Origin: Gemmatimonadota bacterium
Lineage (GTDB): Bacteria; Latescibacterota; UBA2968; UBA8231
Assembly: GCA_026706505.1 (NCBI GenBank)
Contig: JAPOYQ010000058.1
Coordinates: forward strand, 1 to 6,016
Reading direction: 5' to 3'
DNA length: 6,016 nt
The translations under genes were made by a program, and so were the position numbers. The notes under the pieces are model-generated. The model was not told the DNA's origin. It worked only from the letters and a program-made list of their open reading frames with translations, and made no database searches. This document shows, one piece after another, positions 1-5,905 of this stretch (position 1 is the first letter of the stretch; the number at the start of each line of letters is the position of its first letter).

Positions 1-871
1 CTTCGGTGTCGGGGTGATGGATCAGCTTTGGAGCAGGCCAGTTGGCAAAGTCGTCGGTGCGCGAAAAGCCGATCGTGCGGATCTGCATACCCTGTTCGAG
101 CCTGTTGACACCAATGCCTTCGAGCAGTTCGGCGGGATAGCCCATTAGCTGGATGTAGGCGAAGTAGTTGCCTCGGTGTTCGTCGTAACAGGCCGATATG
201 CCGCCGTTGACTGGTCGGTGCGCCAGCGGCTCTGGGAAGGGCGTCCAGTGGAGGCAATCGGGTGATGTCCAGGCGAGCATGTGGCCCGTGATTTCGGCTC
301 TGGGACCAGTGTAATTCTCTTGCTCCTGTTCCGCCTTGATGCGCCGGGACGGCACCTCGCCAAACAGCTCTTCGCCAGTGTCTGGATCCCACCAGTACAT
401 GCGACCGCCCATCGCCTTGAAGCGCTCCTCGGGAGGCGCGTTGGGGTCTTCGAAGATTCCGGTAGCCCCTTTGCACGAGTTGGAGAGCAGGTTGTTGTTG
501 GACGAGCCGTTGAATTCGACCTCATTCAGGACGGGTCGCGTCCAGTTGTACGCATCGTCGCTGACCGCGTAACACTGGCCACCCCCGCTGTCGTAGAGCA
601 AGTGATAGCGCCCGTCCTCTTGCCAGATGTAGAGCGGCGAGACGTGAGTGCCTTCCCACTCCATTGTCGCTTGCAGGATCGGCTCGGACTTGACGGCCTC
701 CTCGATCTCAAAGCGGATGCCAAGCGGGGCATCGTATAGCTCCAACTCTTCGTGCCGACTGGAGCCACGGTGGCCTGGAAAGACGTCGATCATGTCAACT
801 AGTGGACTCCAAGCGCCCGTGTTCAGGCGAATGCGGGGCGGGCGGCGTCTGGGTGCTTTGTGGTCAGTCAT
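1..871 (-). CDS. Beta-propeller glycoside-hydrolase-like protein (GH32/GH43 type), N-terminal part, cut by left edge
   Basis: The frame is open from an ATG at 869-871 to the window edge, giving 290 residues and no stop. The start is supported by GAGAGG at 880-885, 8 bases upstream. No signal peptide is visible; the N-terminus is short and basic (residues 8-15), so a cytoplasmic protein is likely. Recurring blade-like motifs are seen: a strand followed by Ser-Asp-Asp and Trp at 101-113, a second version (Ala-Trp-Thr-Ser-Pro then His-Trp-Thr) at 199-212, and a third (Gly-Phe-Ser-Arg-Thr-Asp then Asn-Trp) at 267-281. A 'VSPLYIWQEDGRYHLLYDS' stretch at 77-95 is the kind of strand seen in five-bladed GH32/GH43/GH62/GH68-like propellers, and an Asn-rich turn lies at 125-127. 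The fold assignment is by motif resemblance. Whether the protein is a hydrolase, a phosphorylase-like enzyme or a non-catalytic propeller cannot be said, because the catalytic residues are not clear and the C-terminus is missing. It is divergent from the enolase-family gene at 1045 and may share its control region. Confidence 0.75.
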   Translation of the reverse strand, partial: MTDHKAPRRRPPRIRLNTGAWSPLVDMIDVFPGHRGSSRHEELELYDAPLGIRFEIEEAVKSEPILQATMEWEGTHVSPLYIWQEDGRYHLLYDSGGGQCYAVSDDAYNWTRPVLNEVEFNGSSNNNLLSNSCKGATGIFEDPNAPPEERFKAMGGRMYWWDPDTGEELFGEVPSRRIKAEQEQENYTGPRAEITGHMLAWTSPDCLHWTPFPEPLAHRPVNGGISACYDEHRGNYFAYIQLMGYPAELLEGIGVNRLEQGMQIRTIGFSRTDDFANWPAPKLIHHPDTE

Positions 872-915
872 TGCGGCAGCCTCTCGATGGTAGCTATTTA
901 GTGGCACCGAAAACT

Positions 916-956
916 GGATTGCTGGTTACGGTGAAACTATCTTACCAGTGCAATCC
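916..956. repeat. Imperfect inverted repeat in the divergent intergenic region
   Basis: The left arm GGATTGC-TGGT (916-926) is matched by the right arm ACCA-GT-GCAATCC (944-956). This gives 7 perfect pairs, a 2-base bulge, then 4 more pairs around a 17-base centre. It lies between the divergent starts at 871 and 1045. If the promoter at 978-1005 is used, the repeat falls in the roughly 100-base leader of the minus-strand gene and could fold in its mRNA. Alternatively it is a DNA operator for either gene. There is no T-run after it on either strand, so a plain intrinsic terminator is unlikely. The function is unknown. Confidence 0.5.
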
Positions 957-977
957 GGAACTCCTCCGTGTTCGCTA

Positions 978-1005
978 AAGATATAGCGATCCTTTTGCCT
1001 TTCAA
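978..1005 (-). promoter_or_regulatory. Candidate sigma70-type promoter for the beta-propeller gene
   Basis: Read on the minus strand, TTGAAA (1000-1005, 5 of 6 to consensus) is followed after 16 bases by TATCTT (978-983, 4 of 6). Transcription would start near 971 and leave a leader of about 100 bases before the ATG at 871. The -10 element is exactly the spacer of a small inverted repeat CGCTA/TAGCG (973-977 and 984-988), which could be an operator or chance. No convincing promoter for the divergent plus-strand gene at 1045 was found. Confidence 0.45.
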
Positions 1006-1044
1006 CCATCCTATCCATCTCGTCTCTGCTGAAAGGAAAATCCC

Positions 1045-2310
1045 ATGAAAGTCACCAATGTCGAACGCATTATCGTCGATGTCCCGTTCACGCCTAGACA
1101 GCAGGAGATAACCCGCCAGTCGGTTTACAACTGGTCCATCCTCGAGCTGTGCAAGGTCACCACCGACACGGGCCACGTGGGTTGGGGAGAGACCGTCATT
1201 CACTATACCTATGGTCGGGTGACCGACGATGCGGTTGCGCGCATCATCGGCCAAAGCCCGGCCGACCTGATGAATGAAGATGGCCTGGGTGCTGGTTTGC
1301 AGATGGCGCTGTTCGACGTGGTCGGCAAGATACTCGAAATCCCGGTGCATCGGCTGCTGGGTACCAAAGTGCGCGACTGGACGCCGATTTCTTGGTGGTG
1401 TAGTCACACCTCACCGGAAAACTGGGCTGCCGAAGCAGCCGAGGCCGTGACGCAAGGGTACACGAATCTCAAGAACAAACCGCGGCCCTGGTACGACATC
1501 GTCGCGCAGGTCGATGCCATATCTAAGGTGGTGCCCCCTCATTTCCATCTCGACCTCGATCCCAACGGCTCTTGGGAGAATGCGGCCAATGCCATTCCGA
1601 TCATAAAGAAGCTCGAGCGCTACGAGAACGTGGCCATGTTCGAAACGCCCATCCCGCAGGATGACATTCTCGGCAATCGCCAGATCCGCCAGGCTGTGAA
1701 CAGGCCGGTGGCCATGCACTTTGGTTCGCCGCCGTTTATCACGGCGGTGCGCGAGGAAGTTTGCGACGGCTTTGTGATTGGGGGCGGGAAATCAATGACC
1801 ATGCGCCAGGGGCAATGCGCTGCGGAAGTTTCCATGCCGTTCTGGTTGCAGATCGTCGGCAATGGGTTGACGACCACGTGGGACGCCCATCTCGGCTCGG
1901 TGCTAACGCACGCCCGGTGGCCGGCGATTAGCTGTATCAATATGTACAGCCACCATCTGTTGACCGATCCCGTTCAGGTGATTAACGGGCACCAGCGGGT
2001 TCCCGATGGGCCCGGCCTCGGCGTCGAGGTTGATGAGGCGGCGGTTGAAAAATACCGCGTTCCGCAGGAGCAGCTCGACGAACACGCGCGCCAGGGACAG
2101 CTCTACATCCACCCGAAACCGCGACTGATCAACGCCATCGTCTATCCCGACGGCACCTGCATACACATGGATTATCCCAGCGCGCCGGGAACCTATGTAG
2201 AAGGTGTGCGCACCGAAATTTTGGAGGACGATGGCTCGCAAGAATGGCAGAACCTGTACGAGCGCGTCCAAAAGGAGAAGCAGGTGGTCAGTCGGTGGGA
2301 GGGGCCGTAG
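1045..2310 (+). CDS. Mandelate racemase/muconate lactonizing enzyme (enolase superfamily) protein, possible sugar-acid dehydratase
   Basis: This 421-residue protein has the enolase-superfamily plan: an N-terminal capping domain (about 1-110), then a TIM-barrel-like region (about 115-300). Visible active-site features are a KxK motif (Lys143, Lys145) at the end of strand 2, Asp172-Pro-Asn174 in the 'LDLDPNGSW' strand (first metal ligand), Glu200 in 'MFETP' (second metal ligand), and His282 in 'WDAHLGS', where mandelate-racemase-type enzymes carry the general base. The usual third acidic ligand is absent: the strand that normally reads P-I-A-x-G-E reads PVAMHFG (221-227). The Asp that normally pairs with the His also seems to be Gly (about 246). 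A C-terminal extension of about 75 residues (345-421) follows the barrel. The start is supported by GAAAGG at 1031-1036, 8 bases upstream. Family enzymes abstract a proton alpha to a carboxylate; many dehydrate sugar acids. The substrate is unknown, and reduced or altered activity is possible. It is convergent with ilvD, 33 bases away. Confidence 0.88.
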   Translation: MKVTNVERIIVDVPFTPRQQEITRQSVYNWSILELCKVTTDTGHVGWGETVIHYTYGRVTDDAVARIIGQSPADLMNEDGLGAGLQMALFDVVGKILEIPVHRLLGTKVRDWTPISWWCSHTSPENWAAEAAEAVTQGYTNLKNKPRPWYDIVAQVDAISKVVPPHFHLDLDPNGSWENAANAIPIIKKLERYENVAMFETPIPQDDILGNRQIRQAVNRPVAMHFGSPPFITAVREEVCDGFVIGGGKSMTMRQGQCAAEVSMPFWLQIVGNGLTTTWDAHLGSVLTHARWPAISCINMYSHHLLTDPVQVINGHQRVPDGPGLGVEVDEAAVEKYRVPQEQLDEHARQGQLYIHPKPRLINAIVYPDGTCIHMDYPSAPGTYVEGVRTEILEDDGSQEWQNLYERVQKEKQVVSRWEGP

Positions 2311-2343
2311 CGACCGTCTCCCGGTAGCTGCATCAAAAAACGA

Positions 2344-4014
2344 TTAGCTGGTCACCGCCCCTTGAGCGGCCGACGACACCGAGCGGGCGTATTTGGCCAT
2401 CACGCCGGAGGTGTAGCGCGGCGGCGGGGTCTCCCAGGCAGCTAGACGAGTCTGCAACTCGGCCTCTTCTAGCGCTACGTCCAAACGACCGGCCGTGGTG
2501 TCGATGGTGATGGTATCGCCGTCGTGCAGGACGGCTAAGGGGCCGCCCACTGCGGCTTCGGGAGCGGCGTGGCCGATCATCAGGCCGCGGGTGGCACCCG
2601 AAAAGCGGCCGTCGGTGACCAGCGCCACGGAGTCGCCCAGACCCGCTCCCACGATGGCGCCGGTGACGGCTAGCATCTCGCGCATGCCCGGTCCGCCTTT
2701 GGGTCCTTCGTAGCGGATGACCACCACGGCGCCGGGCTGAATTTGGCCCTGCTCAATGGCTGGCATGACTTCGTCCTCGCTGTCGAAGACGCGGGCTGGG
2801 CCCTGGTGCTGGGCGCGTTCGTGGCCGGCCAATTTCACCACTGCGCCTTCGGGGGCCAGATTGCCCTTGAGTATGACTAGACCCCCCGATTTTTTTAACG
2901 GTTTATCGACCGAGACCACGACTTGCTGGCCGGGGGTTTCCACGGCGCGGTCGGCCTCTTGGCCAATGGTGCGGCCCGATACCGTGAGAGCGTCCTCGTG
3001 CAGCAGGCCGGCTTCTTTGAGGCGGCGGGCCACTAAGGCGATGCCACCGGCTTTGTCCAAGTCGGGGGCGACAAAGCGGCCGCCGGGCTTGAGATCGACC
3101 ATGAGTGGGGTGGAGCTACTCAAGGTCTGGAAGTCCTCAATGTCCAGTTCCAATCCGGCTTCCCGGGCGATGGCCAAAAAGTGCAGCACGCCGTTGGTCG
3201 AACCGCCGGTGGTGGCAATGGAGCGGATGGCGTTGTCGAGGGCGGGGCGGGTGATGATCTGCGAGGGGGTGCGATTTTGGCGCACTAACTCGACGGCTAG
3301 GGTCCCAACTTGGGTGCCGACGGCTTCCTTGCGCGGGTCGGTGGCTGGCACCGAGCCCGAGCCCATGAGGGCCACGCCGAGGATCTCGGCCGCGGTGGCC
3401 ATGGTATTGGCGGTGAATTGACCGCCGCAGGAGCCTGCTCCGGGGCAGGCGTTCTCCTCGATGAGGCGCAATTGGTCGTCGTCGATGCGGCCGGTGGCGT
3501 GGGCGCCGATGGCTTCGTACACGTCTTGGATGGTTATGTCAACTTGGTCGTGGCGGCCGGGCATAATCGAGCCGCCGTAGAGCAGCACCGAGGGGATGTC
3601 CAAGCGGCACATGGCCATAATGGCCCCTGGGGTGGTCTTGTCGCAGCCGGTGAGGGCGACAAAGCCGTCGAGCATGTGGCCGCGCACCACCAGTTCCATG
3701 GAGTCGGCGATGACTTCGCGCGAAATGAGTGAGGTCTTCATGCCTTCGGTGCCCATGGTGATGCCGTCGGAGATCACCACTGTATTGAATTCGAGGGGGG
3801 TGCCGCCGGCCTGGAGGATACCGGCCTTGACGTGCTCGGCTAGGCCGCGCAGGCCAAAGTTGCAGGGCCCCAACTCGGTCCAGGTATTGGCGATGCCGAT
3901 GAGGGGTTTGCGCAGGGCCTCGGCGTCGAAACCGGCGGCCCGGTACATGGCGCGGGCCCCAGCTCGGGACGGGCCTTGGGTGATGTTCTTGCTGATGGGG
4001 ATGGATTCGGTCAT
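2344..4014 (-). CDS. ilvD: Dihydroxy-acid dehydratase
   Basis: This 556-residue protein belongs to the IlvD/Edd family. It dehydrates 2,3-dihydroxy-3-methylbutanoate (and the methylpentanoate analogue) to the 2-oxo acids in cytoplasmic valine, isoleucine and leucine synthesis. Three Cys in the expected places would hold the Fe-S cluster: Cys51 (GPCNFGL), Cys124 (GCDKTTPG, with Lys126) and Cys196 (ACPGAGSCGGQFTANTMA). The substrate and Mg region GPKGGPGMREML is at 438-449, and DGRFSGATRGLMIGHAAPEA (468-487) carries the conserved catalytic Ser472. The 'SLISREVIADSMEL' segment (95-108) and the roughly 560-residue length fit true dihydroxy-acid dehydratases rather than the related arabonate/xylonate enzymes, although a sugar-acid role cannot be fully excluded beside an enolase-family gene. 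The start fits the family N-terminus ('TQGPSRAGARAMYRAAGF'). The ribosome site is weak (AGAAAG, 4023-4028), 8 bases upstream. It appears monocistronic, transcribed from the promoter at 4054-4082, with no other ilv or leu gene in view. No frameshift or missing key residue is seen. Confidence 0.94.
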   Translation of the reverse strand: MTESIPISKNITQGPSRAGARAMYRAAGFDAEALRKPLIGIANTWTELGPCNFGLRGLAEHVKAGILQAGGTPLEFNTVVISDGITMGTEGMKTSLISREVIADSMELVVRGHMLDGFVALTGCDKTTPGAIMAMCRLDIPSVLLYGGSIMPGRHDQVDITIQDVYEAIGAHATGRIDDDQLRLIEENACPGAGSCGGQFTANTMATAAEILGVALMGSGSVPATDPRKEAVGTQVGTLAVELVRQNRTPSQIITRPALDNAIRSIATTGGSTNGVLHFLAIAREAGLELDIEDFQTLSSSTPLMVDLKPGGRFVAPDLDKAGGIALVARRLKEAGLLHEDALTVSGRTIGQEADRAVETPGQQVVVSVDKPLKKSGGLVILKGNLAPEGAVVKLAGHERAQHQGPARVFDSEDEVMPAIEQGQIQPGAVVVIRYEGPKGGPGMREMLAVTGAIVGAGLGDSVALVTDGRFSGATRGLMIGHAAPEAAVGGPLAVLHDGDTITIDTTAGRLDVALEEAELQTRLAAWETPPPRYTSGVMAKYARSVSSAAQGAVTS

Positions 4015-4047
4015 GGTGTGTGCTTTCTGATGTGGGAGTGGAACGAA

Positions 4048-4080
4048 AGACGGATAGTAGCGTCTGAGTTTTATCCCGTC
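4048..4080. repeat. Overlapping inverted repeats across the ilvD promoter (operator candidate)
   Basis: Two symmetric patterns lie over the promoter. AGACG (4048-4052) and CGTCT (4061-4065) flank the -10 element at 4054-4059. GACGGATA (4049-4056) and TATCCCGTC (4072-4080, one extra C) place one arm over the -10 and the other next to and over the -35. Either could bind a dimeric regulator, but 5-base arms are expected by chance in a gap of this size. The longer pair is the better candidate. Confidence 0.3.
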
Positions 4081-4082
4081 AA
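4054..4082 (-). promoter_or_regulatory. Sigma70-type promoter for ilvD
   Basis: On the minus strand, TTGACG (4077-4082, 5 of 6 to the -35 consensus) and TACTAT (4054-4059, 4 of 6 to the -10 consensus) are separated by the ideal 17 bases. The predicted transcript starts near 4047, giving a leader of about 33 bases before the ATG at 4014. That is too short for a leader-peptide attenuator or a riboswitch, so control, if any, would be at initiation. Confidence 0.65.
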
Positions 4083-4181
4083 CTGGGGGTGGGATGTTGC
4101 CGCTGGACGCTGTTCCACTTTGCTGTGTATGCTGTCTCGGAGTACTCTTATCACTGTTCGCCGTCTTGTCCTTTGCCCTTC

Positions 4182-4189
4182 AAAGGAGG
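4182..4189 (+). promoter_or_regulatory. Strong ribosome binding site that fixes the start of the secreted protein
   Basis: AAAGGAGG is a near-perfect Shine-Dalgarno, 5 bases before the ATG at 4195. It decides the start: the same frame is open further upstream (to an ATG at 3976 inside ilvD), but only the 4195 start is followed at once by a signal peptide. Confidence 0.85.
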
Positions 4190-4194
4190 CCGTC

Positions 4195-4857
4195 ATGCTC
4201 CAGCTTCTATCGTCTATCGCGTTCCTCTGCCTGCTCGCCCTGCCGCTCGCCGCTCAGGAAGAGGCTCTCCACGGCACTTGGGAGGGGACCTATATCGATG
4301 AGGAAAGCAGTGAGATTACCATGCGCCTGACCTTCGAGGCGGATGGCACCTTTGCGCTCGACCAAAACATCGAGGGGGGAGAAGGCGATGTCGAATCTCC
4401 CATAGAGGCGCTCTCTGTCCAGTTCTCCGGCACCTATCGAGTTGCGGGCGATAGCCTGTGGGTTGATGTAGTCGAATTGTACTATATCGTCGATGATGAG
4501 AAGATGACCCCCGTCGAGCTCGTCGAGTTTATGAAGGAATTCTTCATTGGCTTCGCTCGTGGCTTCGCCCGTTTAGCCGCAGACCTAGAGGGAGTCTCCG
4601 ACGAGGATTACCCCGCGTATGAACAGGCGTTCGTCGATGAGTTCCTCGCTGAACTCGATGAGGACGAGTTCCTTGCTGAATTAGGACTCGGTGAATTCGA
4701 GAAGATAAATAGCACCTATGCCATTGAAGGTGATACCCTGTCCATCACTACTACGGAGGAGGGCGGGGTCGAAACCTTGGAACTTCACCGCATTGATGAT
4801 GCTACCGCTGTCGTCCAAACTACTTGGGGTGCCCTGAAAGCGGCTTGGCGTCCGTGA
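4195..4857 (+). CDS. Secreted acidic lipocalin-like protein of unknown function
   Basis: A 220-residue protein. Residues 1-20 form a signal peptide: a hydrophobic core at about 4-17, then LPLAA before Gln21-Glu22, with probable signal peptidase I cleavage near 20/21. There is no lipobox Cys at the cleavage site, so a periplasmic or exported soluble protein is likely. The mature part starts with 'LHGTWEGTY' (25-33) and 'LTFEADGTF' (45-53), the pattern of small lipocalin-like beta-barrel domains. 'SGTYRVAGDSLWVDV' (78-92) is echoed by 'NSTYAIEGDTLSITT' (172-186). Between them is a mainly helical, acidic insert (about 103-168) with a short tandem repeat, DEFLAEL, at 148-154 and 157-163. By my count the mature protein has about 48 Asp/Glu against about 10 Lys/Arg. 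The function is unknown; ligand binding is an inference from the fold type only. It is divergent from ilvD and convergent with the oxidoreductase. Confidence 0.85.
   Translation: MLQLLSSIAFLCLLALPLAAQEEALHGTWEGTYIDEESSEITMRLTFEADGTFALDQNIEGGEGDVESPIEALSVQFSGTYRVAGDSLWVDVVELYYIVDDEKMTPVELVEFMKEFFIGFARGFARLAADLEGVSDEDYPAYEQAFVDEFLAELDEDEFLAELGLGEFEKINSTYAIEGDTLSITTTEEGGVETLELHRIDDATAVVQTTWGALKAAWRP
4636..4683 (+). repeat. Short in-frame tandem duplication coding DEFLAEL twice
   Basis: Two 21-base units (4636-4656 and 4663-4683), separated by 6 bases, encode the same seven residues and match at 17 of 21 bases. All four differences are silent, so the peptide is kept while the DNA has drifted. 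This suggests an older duplication held by selection on the helix, or convergence to an acidic amphipathic pattern. Confidence 0.6.
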
Positions 4858-4866
4858 GCTTCTTCT

Positions 4867-5898
4867 TCAGTCGATCATTACTTTTTCGCGGCGTTGGGCG
4901 CTGTCGTACAAGGCGTCGAGTATTTGCATGAAGTGATAGGCGTCTTGGGCATCGACGTCGGCTTTGACTTGGCCGGCTACGGCGCGGGCGAAGTGCTCGA
5001 TTTCGTGGTAGAAGGATAGGCCGTCTGCGGGCGGTTGGGTGTGGGGCATATCCGATTCTGCGGCAGCTTCTCGCGCGGTGAATTGTCCGTCTTCCCAGTG
5101 CCATATAACTCCCTGAGATAGGGCCCCTTCGCTGCCGTACAACTCCACGGTAGTGGGGGTATCGCAGTGCAGCCAGCGCGAGCAGTCTATCTGGATAGTC
5201 TTGTCGCCTTCCAGACCGACCAAGCCTGAAAAATAATCTTCGGCCGCGCCCTCGGGACCGTGGTACAGCGGCTCAAGGGTATGCTTGGCAGCAAAGGCCC
5301 ACTGCGGCTTGGGACAGCCCATCCACCACCAAGTTAGGTCGAGCTCGTGCGAGGCGTGTTGGCCTAGGGCACCTCCCTTGTGACCATACACATTGGTCCA
5401 GCTTTCAAAGCTATCGGCTGGCGGGCGCGAATTGAATTTGAGGAAAATGCGGGCGTGATACGGCTCGCCGATACAGCCCTCTTGTACTGCGACGCGCAAT
5501 TTGCGGTTGTGGGGAAAGTGGCGCATGAAGTAGCAGAATTGCAATGTGGTGCCGGCGCGCTCGGCCGCCGCTCCGAATTCCAAGATGTGCGCGGCTCGCA
5601 CCGCGTGCGGCTTTTGCACCAAGACGTGTTTGCGAGCGGTAAAAGCGTCCATGACCATGGGGTAGCGGGCCGGTGGATTGACGGCTAGGAGCACGGCCTG
5701 TACTTGGTCGTCGGCCAGCAGGTCTTGGTAGGGGCCGTATTGGCGCGGCACGCCTTCTTCGCTGGCGACGCGGCTGCGGCGCGGTTCGTCCAGATCGGCC
5801 AAGGCGATGACATCGACTAGGGAGCTGGCCTGAGTTGCCTTGATGGCCTGTTGGCCGGCCCAGCCGCAGCCGACGACGCCGAGTTTGAGTAGTTCCAT
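4867..5898 (-). CDS. Gfo/Idh/MocA family oxidoreductase
   Basis: This 343-residue protein is typical in length for NAD(P)-dependent sugar or inositol dehydrogenases of this family. The N-terminal Rossmann domain (about 1-120) has GVVGCGWAGQ with Gly10, Gly12 and Gly15 of the GxGxxG nucleotide loop, and an acidic strand end 'ALADLDEPRR' (32-41), where Asp suggests NAD rather than NADP. The usual EKP motif reads VQKP (Gln95-Lys96-Pro97); the catalytic Lys is kept. The C-terminal alpha/beta domain has 'GGALGQHASHELDLTWWWMG' (175-194), matching the family GGG-x-L-x-D-x-G-x-H-x-x-D motif. His184 and Asp187 are kept, but Gln180 stands where Asp is common. The end 'DAYHFMQILDALYDSAQRRE' is a usual family C-terminus. 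No signal peptide is seen, so it is cytoplasmic. The substrate is unknown. It lies 7 bases downstream of the gene entering from the right, probably in one operon, and converges on the secreted-protein gene with 9 bases between stops. Confidence 0.93.
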   Translation of the reverse strand: MELLKLGVVGCGWAGQQAIKATQASSLVDVIALADLDEPRRSRVASEEGVPRQYGPYQDLLADDQVQAVLLAVNPPARYPMVMDAFTARKHVLVQKPHAVRAAHILEFGAAAERAGTTLQFCYFMRHFPHNRKLRVAVQEGCIGEPYHARIFLKFNSRPPADSFESWTNVYGHKGGALGQHASHELDLTWWWMGCPKPQWAFAAKHTLEPLYHGPEGAAEDYFSGLVGLEGDKTIQIDCSRWLHCDTPTTVELYGSEGALSQGVIWHWEDGQFTAREAAAESDMPHTQPPADGLSFYHEIEHFARAVAGQVKADVDAQDAYHFMQILDALYDSAQRREKVMID

Positions 5899-5905
5899 TA
5901 TTCTT

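Noticed and set aside
281..739. Plus-strand open frame of 152 codons opposite the propeller gene
   Set aside because: It is a shadow of the real minus-strand frame at 1-871, which shows blade-like motifs and a proper ribosome site; the plus frame shows no family pattern.
2297..2322. GGGAG/CTCCC hairpin at the end of the enolase-family gene as a terminator
   Set aside because: Only five pairs plus one G-U, a 16-base loop and no T-run on the plus strand. The six A's at 2335-2340 would serve the minus strand but have no stable hairpin before them.
2756..3421. Long plus-strand open frame (221 codons) opposite ilvD
   Set aside because: It lies wholly antisense to a well-supported ilvD; its composition (rich in Ser, Arg, Pro, Ala) is that of a codon-bias shadow and it has no recognisable domain.
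4120..4148. Possible plus-strand promoter TTGCTG-17-TACTCT for the secreted-protein gene
   Set aside because: The spacing is right, but each element matches only 3 of 6 consensus bases; too weak to list as a feature.
3976..4194. N-terminal extension of the secreted protein to an ATG at 3976
   Set aside because: It would overlap ilvD and its promoter on the other strand, and would bury a clear signal peptide that follows the ATG at 4195 with its strong Shine-Dalgarno.
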